Shown here: positions 10,270 to 20,154 of the stretch, piece after piece | Position numbering within the stretch: the first letter of the stretch is position 1 | Layout of the letters: each line of letters starts with the position of its first letter | DNA from: Schistocerca nitens | Lineage: Eukaryota; Arthropoda; Insecta; Orthoptera; Acrididae | Direction: 5' to 3' | DNA: 64,000 nt | Assembly (NCBI RefSeq): GCF_023898315.1 | Contig: NC_064614.1 | Span: 501,162,109 to 501,226,108, forward strand | Notes under the pieces: generated by a model | Database searches by the model: none | What the model saw: only the letters and a program-made list of their open reading frames with translations | Told to the model about the DNA's origin: nothing | Translations under genes and position numbers: made by a program

Positions 10270-11150
10270 TCAAAACGGCCGCCGAGGCAACTGTGGTGAA
10301 CCACGGGCCATAGATAACAGGGGTCAACGACGGCTGCGGAGCTGTGTATGCGCGCACAGATGTGTAACTGTTGAGCAATTGACCGCCACGTAAAACAAGG
10401 GGTTACCAACAGTGCCTCCCCAACGACCGTTAAGCGAACGTTGCTGCCTTTGGGCTTTCGCATCAGGCATTGGTTCGTGTACCCATGCTGACTGCTGTTC
10501 GTCGGCAACGAAGGCTGCAAGTTGCACGCCAGTTCCGCAACTAGACGTGCACAAAAGACGAAAGATGGCCTTTTCATATGAATCACGTTTTATTCTCAAT
10601 CGAACAGACGGCCGTTGTCGCGTACGGCGTGAAACAAACACCCTGCAACAACCGTCGGAAGCGTCCAGGCCGGAAGAGGTTGCGTCGTGGTCTGGGGAAT
10701 GATTCCGCGGAATTTCCAGGGTGATATCGTCATTTTATAAGGCACAATGAATCAACACACGTATGCATCCTTCCTTGGGGACCATGTCTACCTCTACATG
10801 GAGTTTGTTTTCCCTCGGCAAGATGGTATGTACCAGGAGGACAGACCAACGTGTCACACGGCTTGCAGTGGGCGTGCGTGGTTTAAAGAGCACCACGATG
10901 AGTTTACCGTGCTTCACTGGTCACCAAACTACCCAGATTAAAATTCGAGCGAGAATCTGTACTTGGATCCTCAACAGAGAAACCTCGCGCAGCTGGCCAC
11001 CGCAGTGGAGTCGGCGTAGCTCCACATCCATGTCGGTGCCTTCCAGAACCTCATTGACTCTCATTCTGCACATCTCGCAGCGGTCCGCGCTGCAAATGGT
11101 GATTTTCGGTTTTTGACAGTTGGTCTCATTAATGTGACTAGACAGTGTTC
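10270..11150 (+). pseudogene. Tc1-like transposase remnant
   Basis: Scattered Tc1 transposase blocks in shifting plus-strand frames: a decayed linker and first catalytic region near 10560-10620, GCVVVWGMIP (the conserved VMVWG block), NQHTYASFLGDHV, PRQDG near the second Asp, FKEHHDEFTVLHWSPNYPD corresponding to the W-P-x-x-S-P-D-L-N-P-I-E segment, ENLY for E-H-L-W, and a C-terminal LIDSHSAHLAAV-like end. The glutamate region is followed by a stop. The frame is broken many times. I found no terminal repeats. Confidence 0.65.
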
Positions 11151-11289
11151 ATCTATATTCCCCAGTCACGTTACAGAGTGTGACGAAAGGTTCTTCCTAT
11201 CTTTTCCTCCTATTCCTGTTTACAAATGGTTAGTGAGAAGTACGATTTTCGGTAAACTCTATAGCAGCGGCATCTTATCGCATTTTCAG

Positions 11290-11780
11290 ACTCGTCGCAG
11301 TTCCTTGTACAGGATCACAGTGGGTGAATCCGTGTGTGGAGGCTCCGAGGATATAGAATGTTGCCACATTTCACTTGTCGTCGTCATGCGGACTCAGAAC
11401 CTGGTGTGATGGTATCGGGAGCCAATTATTTCTGGCTCGCAGAGTCGGTAATTTACATAGCAGGCGTTGTATTTCTGACGTGTTAAGGACAATGGCTGTG
11501 CCTTGTCTTAGAGGCCTGTATGACGTTATCTTTCCGCAAGGTAACACAAGTCCACATGTTGCCAGTGCTGTACTGACCTACATCGAGGGTTTTAAACTGC
11601 TGCCTTGACCAGCAGTTTCTCCGGATGTCTCACACACTTAAAACATCTGATCATCGTTTGTCGATTAACTGACACATCGACTCTCGCCAGCCACTTCAAA
11701 TGATGAACTCACTGATACCTTCGAATCTGTTGTAGATTTGATCATGTATCCTTCCTCGAATGCTGTATACGTAAAATACA
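11290..11780 (+). pseudogene. Second Tc1-like transposase fragment (different subfamily)
   Basis: Blocks of a Tc1 catalytic domain: PGVMV followed by GANYFWLA, then in another frame DVLRTMAVPCLRGLYDVIF (compare VLRP..LPFLRGLPDAIFQQD), PQGNTSPHVASAVLTY for the D-N-A-R-P-H block, and LPxPAVSPDVSHT for S-P-D-L-S-P-I-E. The second catalytic Asp reads as Gly. It ends in decayed sequence around 11780. It may have belonged to the same insertion as 10270-11150 or be independent. Confidence 0.6.
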
Positions 11781-11829
11781 AAAAAATTTCGTGGTATGCT
11801 GTCCTTTCTCACGTTGCAATTTTAGCGGC

Positions 11830-12115
11830 CAGCAGTGTAGCGGGAGAGCTACGTGCCGGTGAGAGCCAGCTGCTGCCCCTGTAAGTTGCTACGCGGCAAC
11901 CCGCACACCTCACGCCGCCCATCACAAGCAGAAATAGCGACTCTGCGTGTCGGTTCCTGCCGCTGCTTGGCGGCGCATGTGCGCATGCGCGGAGCGCTGC
12001 GGCTCTCCGCGTGCCGACAGCGGCGCGTCATCTGCGCGAATAGACGCGGCGCCGTCTCTGTCGTCGTCGTCGCTGCCGCCGTCATTCGGCGCTGTGTACG
12101 ACACCGGTTCTCACA
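11830..12115. promoter_or_regulatory. CpG-rich block with NRF-1-type palindrome (possible promoter or first exon)
   Basis: This ~290-bp stretch is clearly richer in G+C and in CpG than the surrounding AT-rich DNA. It contains a perfect TGCGCATGCGCG palindrome at 11980-11991, the consensus bound by NRF-1 (Erect wing in insects). Overlapping open frames on both strands here are a by-product of the base composition. No transcript or gene can be assigned from sequence alone. It could instead be part of an unrecognised transposable element. Confidence 0.3.
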
Positions 12116-12261
12116 CTTCTACGTCATGCTTGCCTCATTGGATATCCTGTTTCCTGCTACACACCATGTTTCATTGTACATCTCCATACTGCTAACTGCC
12201 ACAGCCGAAATGAGGCACGTACATCAATTCCGCACTCCATTTTCGTGGTATTAAGAGGAGC

Positions 12262-12392
12262 AGTAAAACAAAAAGAATAACCAGTACTCCAGCAGCGACT
12301 GAGCAGCGCTGCTGTATGGTGGTGGTAGCAGTCAGCGCGGGCCAGGGCGGTGCTGTCCCTGCTGCAGTACTGGTTATCCTTCGTGTTTTACT
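12262..12392. repeat. Short inverted repeat (38-bp arms)
   Basis: Arms at 12262-12299 and 12355-12392 are reverse complements with about five mismatches (left arm contains AATAACCAGTACTCCAGCAG). The 55-bp spacer is GC-rich. It resembles a tiny fold-back or MITE core. No target duplication was recognised. Confidence 0.6.
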
Positions 12393-12419
12393 TCCACGGT
12401 AATAGATGTCGATAAAACG

Positions 12420-12598
12420 ACTGCAGCAACATTTGGTGATTACAGTAGAACGCAAACGAAGTACGAGGAGCATTGTTGCGGCGATGATGGGGTTCTGTAT
12501 GATTCTGCGTCAGTGGCACACACAGTTCACTGTAACATCAAGCGTGTCTCGAAGCTCAGGGCATGCTGTTTCATGACCTTATTTCATTCGAGCATGTA
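12420..12598 (+). repeat. Fragment of the mariner-family repeat also present at 23590-23750
   Basis: The stretch aligns along its length with 23590-23750, sharing GAGCATTG, TCTGTAT, CAGTTCACT, TCAGGGCA and TTTCATTCGA(G/A)CA in the same order. It therefore belongs to the untranslated part of the mariner-like element annotated at 23400-25010. It is cut off at the right by the insertion of the mariner at 12599. Confidence 0.6.
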
Positions 12599-13765
12599 TA
12601 CAGAGTGGTCCATTGATAGTGACCGGGCCAAATATATCACGAAATAAGCATCAAACGAAAAAACTACAAAGAACGAAACTCGTCTAAGCTTGAAGGGGGA
12701 AACCAGATGGCGCTATGGTTGGCCCGCTAGATGGCGCTGCCACAGGTCAACGGATATCAACTCCGTTTTTTTTAAACAGTAACCCCCATTATTATTACAT
12801 ATTCGTGTAGTACGTAAAGAAATATGAATGTTTTGGTTGGACCACTTTTTTCGCTTTGTGACAGATGGCGCTGTAATAGTCACAAACGTATAAGTCCGTC
12901 GTATCACGTAAGATTCCACCAGCGCGGACGGTATTTGCTTTGTGATACATTACCCGTGTTAAAATGGACCTTTTACCAATTGCGGAAAAGGTCGATATCG
13001 TGTTGATGTATGGCTATTGTGATCAAAATACCCAACGGGTGTGTGCTATGTATGCTGCTCGGTATCCTGGACATCATCCAAGTGTCCGGACCGTTCACCG
13101 GATAGTTACGTTATTTAAAGAAACAGGAAGTGTTCATCCACACGTGAAAAGTCAACCACGACTTGCAACAAATGATGATGCCCAAGTACGTGTTTTAGCT
13201 GCTGTCGCGGCTAATCCGCACATCAGTAGCAGACAAATTGCGCGAGAATCGGGAATCTCAAAAACGTCGGTGTTGAGAATGCTACATCAACATCTATTGC
13301 ACCCTTACCATATTTCTATGCACCAGGAATTGCTTGGCGACGACTTTGAACGTCGTGTACAGCTCTGCCACTGGGCAGAAGAGAAATTACGGGAAGATTT
13401 TTTGCACGCGTTCTATTTAGCGATGAATCGACATTCACCAACAACGGTAACGTAAACCGGCATAATATGGACTATTGGGCAACGGAAAAACCACGATGGT
13501 TGCGACAAGTGGAACATCAGCGAACTTGGCGGGTTAATGTATGGTGCAGCATTATGGGAGGAAGGATAACTGGCCCCCATTTTATCGATGGCAATCTAAA
13601 TGGTGCAATGTATGCTGATTTCCTATGTAATGTTCTACCGATGTTACTACAAGATGTTTCGCTGCATGACAGAATGGCGATGTACTTCCAGCATGATGGA
13701 TGGGCGGCACATAGCTCGCGTGCGGTTGAAGCGGTATTGTGTAGCATATTTCATGACAGATGGAT

Positions 13766-16700
13766 TTCCCCCCACCCCCCCATGAACCATGGACCTTGCC
13801 GTTGGTGGGGAGGCTTGCGTGCCTCAGCGATACAGATAGCCGTACCGTAAGTACAACCACAACGGAGGGGTATCTGTTGAGAGGCCAGACAAACGTGTGG
13901 TTCCTGAAGAGGGGCAGCAGCCTTTTCAGTAGTTGCAAGGGCAACAGTCTGGATGATTGACTGATCTGGCCTTGTAACAATAACCAAAACGGCCTTGCTG
14001 TGCTGATACTGCGAACGGCTGAAAGCAAGGGGATACTACGGCCGTAATTTTTCCCGAGGGCATGCAGCTTTACTGTATGATTAAAAGATGATGGCGTCCT
14101 CTTGGGTAAAATATTCCGGAGGTAAAATAGTCCCCCATTCGGATCTCCGGGCGGGGACTACTCAAGAGGATGTCGTTATCAGGAGAAAGAAAACTGGCGT
14201 TCTACGGATCGGAGCGTGGAATGTCAGGTCCCTTAATCTGGCAGGTAGGTTAGAAAATTTGAAAAGGGAAATGGATAGGTTAAAGTTAGATATAGTGGGA
14301 ATTAGTGAAGTTCGGTGGCAGGAGGAACAAGACTTCTGGTCAGGTGACTACAGGGTTATAAACACAAAGTCAAATAGGGGTAATGCAGGAGTAGGTTTAA
14401 TAATGAATAGGAAAATAGGAACGCGGGTAAGCTACTACAAACAGCTTAGTGAACGCATTATTGTGGCCAAGATAGATACGAAGCCCACACCTACTACAGT
14501 AGTACAAGTTTATATGCCAACTAGCTCTGCAGATGACGAAGAAATTGAAGAAATGTATGATGAAATAAAAGAAATTATTCAGATAGTGAAGGGAGACGAA
14601 AATTTAATAGTCATGGGTGACTAGAATTCGAGTGTAGGAAAAGGGAGAGAAGGAAACGTAGTAGGTGAATATGGATTGGGGCTAAGAAATGAAAGAGGAA
14701 GCCGCCTGGTAGAATTTTGCACAGAGCACAACCTAATCATAGCTAACACTAGGTTTAAGAATCATGATAGAAGGTTGTATACATGGAAGAACCCTGGAGA
14801 TGCTAAAAGGTATCAGATAGATTATATAATGGTAAGAAAGAGATTTAGGAACCAGGTTTTAAATTGTAAGACATTTCCAGGGGCAGATGTGGACTCTGAC
14901 CACAATCTATTGGTTATGACCTGTAGATTAAAACTGAAGAAACTGCAAAAAGGTGGGAATTTAAGGAGACGGGACTGGATAAACTGAAAGAACCAGAGGT
15001 TGTACAGAGTTTCAGGGAGAGCATAAGGGAACAATTGACAGGAATGGGGGAAAGAAATACAGTAGAAGAAGAATGGGTAGCTTTGAGGAATGAAGTAGTG
15101 AAGGCAGCAGAGGATCAAGTAGGTAAAAAGACGAGGGCTAGTAGAAATCCTTGGGTAACAGAAGAAATATTGAATTTAATTGATGAAAGGAGAAAATATA
15201 AAAATGCAGTAAGTGAAGCAGGCAAAAAAGAATACAAACGTCTCAAAAATGAGATCGACAGGAAGTGCAAAATGGCTAAGCAGGGATGGCTAGAGGACAA
15301 ATGTAAGGATGTAGAGGCTTGTCTCACTAGGGGTAAGAAAGATACTGTCTACAGGAAAATTAAAGAGACCTTTGGAGATAAGAGAACCACTTGTATGAAC
15401 ATCAAGAGCTCAGATGGAAACCCAGTTCTAAGCAAAGAAGGGAAAGCAGAAAGGTGGAAGGAGTATATAGAGGGTCTATACAAGGGCGATGTACTTGAGG
15501 ACAATATTATGGAAATGGAAGAGGATGTAGATGAAGATGAAATGGGAGATACGATACTGCGTGAAGAGTTTGACAGAGCACTGAAAGACCTGAGTCGAAA
15601 CAAGGCCCCCGGAGTAGACAACATTCCATTGGAACTACTGACGGCCTTGGGAGAGCCAGTCCTGACAAAACTCTACCATCTGGTGAGCAAGATGTATGAA
15701 ACAGGCGAAATACCCTCAGACTTCAAGAAGAATATAATAATTCCAATCCCAAAGAAAGCAGGTGTTGACAGATGTGAGAATTACTGAACAATCAGTTAAT
15801 AAGCCACGGCTGCAAAATACTAACACGAATTCTTTACAGACGAATGGAAAAACTAGTAGAAGCCGACCTCGGGGAAGATCAGTTTGGATTCCGTAGAAAT
15901 ACTGGAACACGTGAGGCAATACTGACCTTACGACTTATCTTAGAAGAAAGATTAAGGAAAGGCAAACCTACGTTTCTAGCATTTGTAGACCTAGAGAAAG
16001 CTTTTGACAATGTTGACTGGAATACTCTCTTTCAAATTCTAAAGGTGGCAGGGGTAAAATACAGGGAGCGAAAGGCTATTTACAATTTGTATAGAAAGCA
16101 GATGGCAATTATAAGAGTCGAGGGACATGAAAGGGAAGCAGTGATTGGGAAGGGAGTGAGACAGGGATGTAGCCTCTCCCCGATGTTATTCAATCTGTAT
16201 ATTGAGCAAGCAGTAAAGGAAACAAAAGAAAAATTCGGAGTAGGTATTAAAATCCATGGAGAAGAAATAAAAACTTTGAGGTTCGCCGATGACATTGTAA
16301 TTCTGTCAGAGACAGCAAAAGACTTGGGAGAGCAGTTGAACGGAATGGATGGTGTCTTGAAGGGAGGATATAAGATGAACATCAACAAAAGCAAAACGAG
16401 GATAATGGAATGTAGTCGAATTAATTCGGGTGATGTTGAGGGTATTACATTAGGAAATGAGACACTTAAAGCAGTAAAGAAATTTTGCTATTTGGGGAGC
16501 AAAATAACTGATGATGGTCGAAGTAGAGAGGATATAAAATGTAGACTGGCAATGGGAAGGAAAGCGTTTCTGAAGAAGAGAAATTTGTTAACATCGAGTA
16601 TAGATTTAAGTGTCAGGAAGTCGTTTCTGAAAGTATTTGTATGGAGTGTAGCCATGTATGGAAGTGAAACATGGACGATAAATAGTTTGGACAAGAAGAG

Positions 16701-17066
16701 AATAGAAGATTTCGAAATGTGGTGCTACAGAAGAATGCTGAAGATTAGATGGGTAGATCACATAACTAATGAGGAGGTACTGAATAGGATTGGGGAGAAG
16801 AGGAGTTTGTGGCACAACTTGACCAGAAGAAGGGATCGGTTGGTAGGACATGTTCTGAGGCATCAAGGGATCACCAATTTAGTATTGGAGGGCAGCGTGG
16901 AGGGTAAAAATCGTAGGGGGAGACCAAGAGATGCATACACTAAGCAGATTCAGAAGGATGTAGGTTGCAGTAGGTACTGGGAGATGAAGAAGCTTGCACA
17001 GGATAGAGTAGCATGGAGAGCTGCATCAAACAAGTCTCAGGACTGAAGACCACAACAACAACAACA
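13766..17066 (+). mobile_element. Near-full-length RTE-clade LINE nested in mariner, 7-bp target duplication
   Basis: The 5' end begins with a C-rich tract and CATGAACCATGGACC. The 3' end finishes directly after the ORF stop with ACCACAACAACAACAACA, a short microsatellite tail typical of RTE elements. The 7-bp ATGGATT occurs at 13759-13765 and again at 17067-17073; joining the flanks restores the mariner frame HDRWIDRRS. The 5' UTR is ~320 bp and includes a small hairpin (GAGGC/GCCTC near 13808-13824). Shorter copies lie at 1-671, 25394-25466 and 42540-43163. Confidence 0.9.
14088..17046 (+). pseudogene. RTE endonuclease-reverse transcriptase ORF, two nonsense codons and two frameshifts
   Basis: An AP-endonuclease domain comes first: IGAWNVRSLN, VGISEVRWQ, LIVMGD, YQIDYIMV, DVDSDHNLL. 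It is followed by a basic linker and a reverse transcriptase with LSRNKAPGVDNIP, TFLAFVDLEKAFD, GVRQGCSLSPMLFNLY and the catalytic RFADDIVIL. A C-terminal domain follows (SETWTIN, WCYRRMLKI, RDRLVGHVLRH, GRPRD). Damage: a TAG at 14622-14624 just after the MGD motif, a frameshift near 14960, and a stop plus frameshift near 15785-15840. The longest intact piece is 15844-17046 (400 codons). Endonuclease and RT would act in target-primed reverse transcription in the nucleus. This copy cannot make the whole protein. Confidence 0.92.
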
Positions 17067-18728
17067 TGGATTGATCGTCGAAGCACCGTACCATGGCCCG
17101 CACGTTCACCGGATCTGACGTTCCCCTATTTCTTTCTGTGGGGAAAGTTGAAGGATATTTGCTATCGTGATCCACGGACAACGCCTGACAACATGCGTCA
17201 GCGCATTGTCAATGCATGTGCGAACATTACGGAAGGCAAACTACTCGCTGTTGAGAGGAATGTCGTTACACGTATTGCCAAATGCATTGAGGTTGACGGA
17301 CATCACTTTGAGCATTTATTGCATTAATGTGGTATTTACAGGTAATCACGCTGGAACAGCATGCGTTCACAGAAACGATAAGTTCACAAAGGTACATGTA
17401 TCACATTGGAACAACCGAAATAAAATGTTCAAACGTACCTACGTTCTGTATTTTAATTTTAAAAATCTACCTGTTACCAACTGTTCGTCTAAAATTGTGA
17501 GCCATATGTTTGTGACTATTACAGCACCAGCTATCACAAAGCGAAAAAAGTGGTCAACTAAAACATTCATATTTCTTTACGTACTACACGAATATGTAAT
17601 AAAAAATGGTGGTTCCTATTAAAAAAAAACGCAGTTGATATCCGTTTGACCTATGGCAGCGTCATCTAGCGGGCCAACCATAGCGCCATCTGGTTTCCCC
17701 CTTCAAGCTAGACAAGTTTCGTTCTTTGTAGTTTTTTCGTTTGACTTATTTCGTGAGATATTTGGCCCGGTCACGATCAATGGACCACCCTGCATACATG
17801 GTGAATCACCTAAAACTTGCACCGCAAATGTTGCGAAAACGGGAAATGCTACTGATATGCGATTTTCACAGAATGGATTGGTAGTCAGGGGCTCGCACTA
17901 AGAGCCAGTCAACAGATTATAATAATGCTTACAAAGTGTATTTTTTGTGCAAACATACACTTTTTTTAATGGATCAATGCCTCTTGATGTCAGCAGATTA
18001 AAAGTATGGTAAATCAGAATGTCAATGATGTTTGTTGCTGGATTCTAGTGTGCTTCGTTTACGAGATATCGTTTTTTGAAAAGCTCCCACACCGAAACTT
18101 GTATTATACCCGTGATAGCACACACTAAAGAACAACGCAAGTACAATATGCTAGTTACGTGGATTTTGACCAGTAACGAGAGAACTGAACATCACAGTTT
18201 GTGTTCAAAACGACCACCGGCAGCAATAATCGTTTACAGTCTGGTACGAAACGACTGCTGCACACGTGCTAGCATGTCACCGGAGATGTCAGAGCAGGCT
18301 GCAGTAATACGTCGTTGCATATCATCGGACGTAGTTTGTATGTCTTTACAGACAGCGTCTTTCAGCGCTCCCCACAGAAAGAAGTATATAGGCCAAGGTA
18401 CACGTCCAATCTTGTGACTTGGAAATGATTCGTGGAGACACGCTGTAATACATCATGCACTATGGACTGGACAGCCATCATGGTTGTCCACAGGTTCCTC
18501 CTAACCCGCAGAGGAACGTCTTCTAACATACGTGGAAGATGATCTGTTAGGAGGCTGATACTTTTGCACGTTCAGTGTTCCGTCTATGAAAAACGGGCCT
18601 ATGAGCTGATGGTTCACTAGCCCACACCACAAGTGGGCACTGATGTTCCACCTGACGAAGTCAACAGTGCATATTTCGTCGGTTTACCTGGCCATGGTTA
18701 GTAAATATGGCTCCATCGATAAACAATA

Positions 18729-20154
18729 TACACTCCTGGAAATGGAAAAAAGAACACATTGACACCGGTGTGTCAGACCCACCATACTTGCTCCGGACAC
18801 TGCGAGAGGGCTGTACAAGCAATGATCACACGCACGGCACAGCGGACACACCAGGAACCGCGGTGTTGGCCGTCGAATGGCGCTAGCTGCGCAGCATTTG
18901 TGCACCGCCGCCGTCAGTGTCAGCCAGTTTGCCGTGGCATACGGAGCTCCATCGCAGTCTTTAACACTGGTAGCATGCCGCGACAGCGTGGACGTGAACC
19001 GTATGTGCAGTTGACGGACTTTGAGCGAGGGCGTATAGTGGGCATGCGGGAGGCCGGGTGGACGTACCGCCGAATTGCTCAACACGTGGGGCGTGAGGTC
19101 TCCACAGTACATCGATGTTGTCGCCAGTGGTCGGCGGAAGGTGCACGTGCCCGTCGACCTGGGACCGGACCGCAGCGACGCACGGATGCACGCCAAGACC
19201 GTAGGATCCTACGCAGTGCCGTAGGGGACCGCACCGCCACTTCCCAGCAAATTAGGGACACTCTTGCTCCTGGGGTATCGGCGAGGACCATTCGCAACCG
19301 TCTCCATGAAGCTGGGCTACGGTCCCGCACACCGTTAGGCTGTCTTCCGCTCACGCCCCAACATCGTGCAGCCCGCCTCCAGTGGTGTCGCGACAGGCGT
19401 GAATGGAGGGACGAATGGAGACGTGTCGTCTTCAGCGATGAGAGTCGCTTCTGCCTTGGTGCCAATGATGGTCGTATGCGTGTTTGGCGCCGTGCAGGTG
19501 AGCGCCACAATCAGGACTGCATACGACCGAGGCACACAGGGCCAACACCCGGCATCATGGTGTGGGGAGCGATCTCCTACACTGGCCGTACACCACTGGT
19601 GATCGTCGAGGGGACACTGAATAGTGCACGGTACATCCAAACCGTCATCGAACCCATCGTTCTACCATTCCTAGACCGGCAAGGGAACTTGCTGTTCCAA
19701 CAGGACAATGCACGTCCGCATGTATCCCGTGCCACCCAACGTGCTCTAGAAGGTGTAAGTCAACTACCCCGGCCAGCAAGATCTCCGGATCTGTCCCCCA
19801 TTGAGCATGTTTGGGACTGGATGAAGCGTCGTCTCACGCGGTCTGCACGTCCAGCACGAACGCTGGTCCAACTGAGGCGCCAGGTGGAAATGGCATGGCA
19901 AGCCGTTCCACAGGACTACATCCAGCATGTCTACGATCGTCTCCATGGGAGAATAGCAGCCTGCATTGCTGCGGAAGGTGGATATACACTGTACTAGTGC
20001 CGACATTGTGCATGCTCTGTTGCCTGTGTCTATGTGCCTGTGGTTCTGTCAGTGTGATCATGTGATGTATCTGACCCCAGGAATGTGTCAATAAAGTTTC
20101 CCCTTCCTGGGACAATGAATTCACGGTGTTCTTATTTCAATTTCCAGGAGTGTA
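18729..20154 (+). mobile_element. Complete Tc1-like transposon with an intact transposase
   Basis: A 1.43-kb element with ~30-bp terminal inverted repeats (TACACTCCTGGAAATGGAAA at left; inverse of TACACTCCTGGAAATTGAAA at right) flanked by TA at 18727-18728 and 20155-20156. It is inserted in the minus-strand mariner. A single undamaged ORF and near-identical terminal repeats make this the youngest-looking DNA transposon here. An AATAAA-like signal lies downstream at 20091-20095. Confidence 0.95.
18975..19997 (+). CDS. Tc1-like transposase, intact, 340 residues
   Basis: I chose the Met at 18975 (MPRQRGREPYVQLTDFERGR) because it gives the usual Tc1 length of about 340 residues. The frame is open further upstream to an ATG at 18759, but that part has no Tc1 homology. 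The N-terminal HTH carries GRIVGMREAGWTYRRIAQHV, and a second HTH follows (TSQQIRDTL...SARTIRNRLHEAG). The catalytic triad is Asp in VVFSDESRF, Asp in LLFQQDNARPH and Glu in DLSPIEHVWDWM. I count 32 residues between the second Asp and the Glu, not the usual 34. The block PGIMVWGAIS is intact. No stops or frameshifts. It would bind the element's terminal repeats and insert at TA. Confidence 0.93.
   Translation: MPRQRGREPYVQLTDFERGRIVGMREAGWTYRRIAQHVGREVSTVHRCCRQWSAEGARARRPGTGPQRRTDARQDRRILRSAVGDRTATSQQIRDTLAPGVSARTIRNRLHEAGLRSRTPLGCLPLTPQHRAARLQWCRDRREWRDEWRRVVFSDESRFCLGANDGRMRVWRRAGERHNQDCIRPRHTGPTPGIMVWGAISYTGRTPLVIVEGTLNSARYIQTVIEPIVLPFLDRQGNLLFQQDNARPHVSRATQRALEGVSQLPRPARSPDLSPIEHVWDWMKRRLTRSARPARTLVQLRRQVEMAWQAVPQDYIQHVYDRLHGRIAACIAAEGGYTLY

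Larger units (their letters stand above)
12964..17327 (+). pseudogene. Mariner transposase, frameshifted and interrupted by the RTE LINE
   Basis: The start is MDLLPIAEKVDIVLMYGY. The N-terminal HTH pair is readable (VLAAVAANPHISSRQIARES, then SVLRMLHQHLLHPYHISMHQ). A frameshift near 13400 precedes the first catalytic Asp (VLFSDEST in the second frame), followed by FTNNGNVN and RHNMDYWATEKPRW. The second Asp is in MYFQHDGWAAH. The LINE separates FHDRW from IDRRSTVPWPARSPDL. At the third catalytic site the motif reads LTFPYFFLWG, so the Asp of LTPLDFFLWG is replaced by Tyr. The C-terminus is VDGHHFEHLLH at 17300-17327. The frameshift, the lost Asp and the LINE all inactivate it. Confidence 0.85.
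12599..17794 (+). mobile_element. DD41D mariner with long terminal repeats, split by an RTE LINE
   Basis: The ends are inverted repeats of roughly 270 bp: CAGAGTGGTCCATTGATAGT at left and the inverse of CAGGGTGGTCCATTGATCGT at right. The inner parts share ACGTAAAGAAATATGAATGT-type sequence and the AGATGGCGCTATGGTTGGCC block. TA dinucleotides flank it (12597-12598 and 17795-17796). Removing the LINE at 13766-17066 leaves an element of about 1.9 kb. The two arms remain easy to align, so the element is not ancient. The LINE inserted after it. Confidence 0.88.

Noticed and set aside
11853..12254. 133-codon open frame in the CpG-rich block as a protein
   Set aside because: Open frames occur there on both strands and in several registers because GC-rich sequence lacks stops. 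The translation is low-complexity Arg/Ala/Ser.
15115..16866. Minus-strand open frames within the RTE element
   Set aside because: They are shadows of the RTE ORF and carry no recognisable domain.
18759..18974. Upstream extension of the intact Tc1 transposase to a 412-codon protein
   Set aside because: The first 72 codons have no Tc1 homology and overlap the terminal-repeat region. The Met at 18975 gives the standard length and start.
18684..19640. Long minus-strand open frames opposite the Tc1 transposase
   Set aside because: They are antisense shadows of a GC-rich real coding sequence with no motifs of their own.
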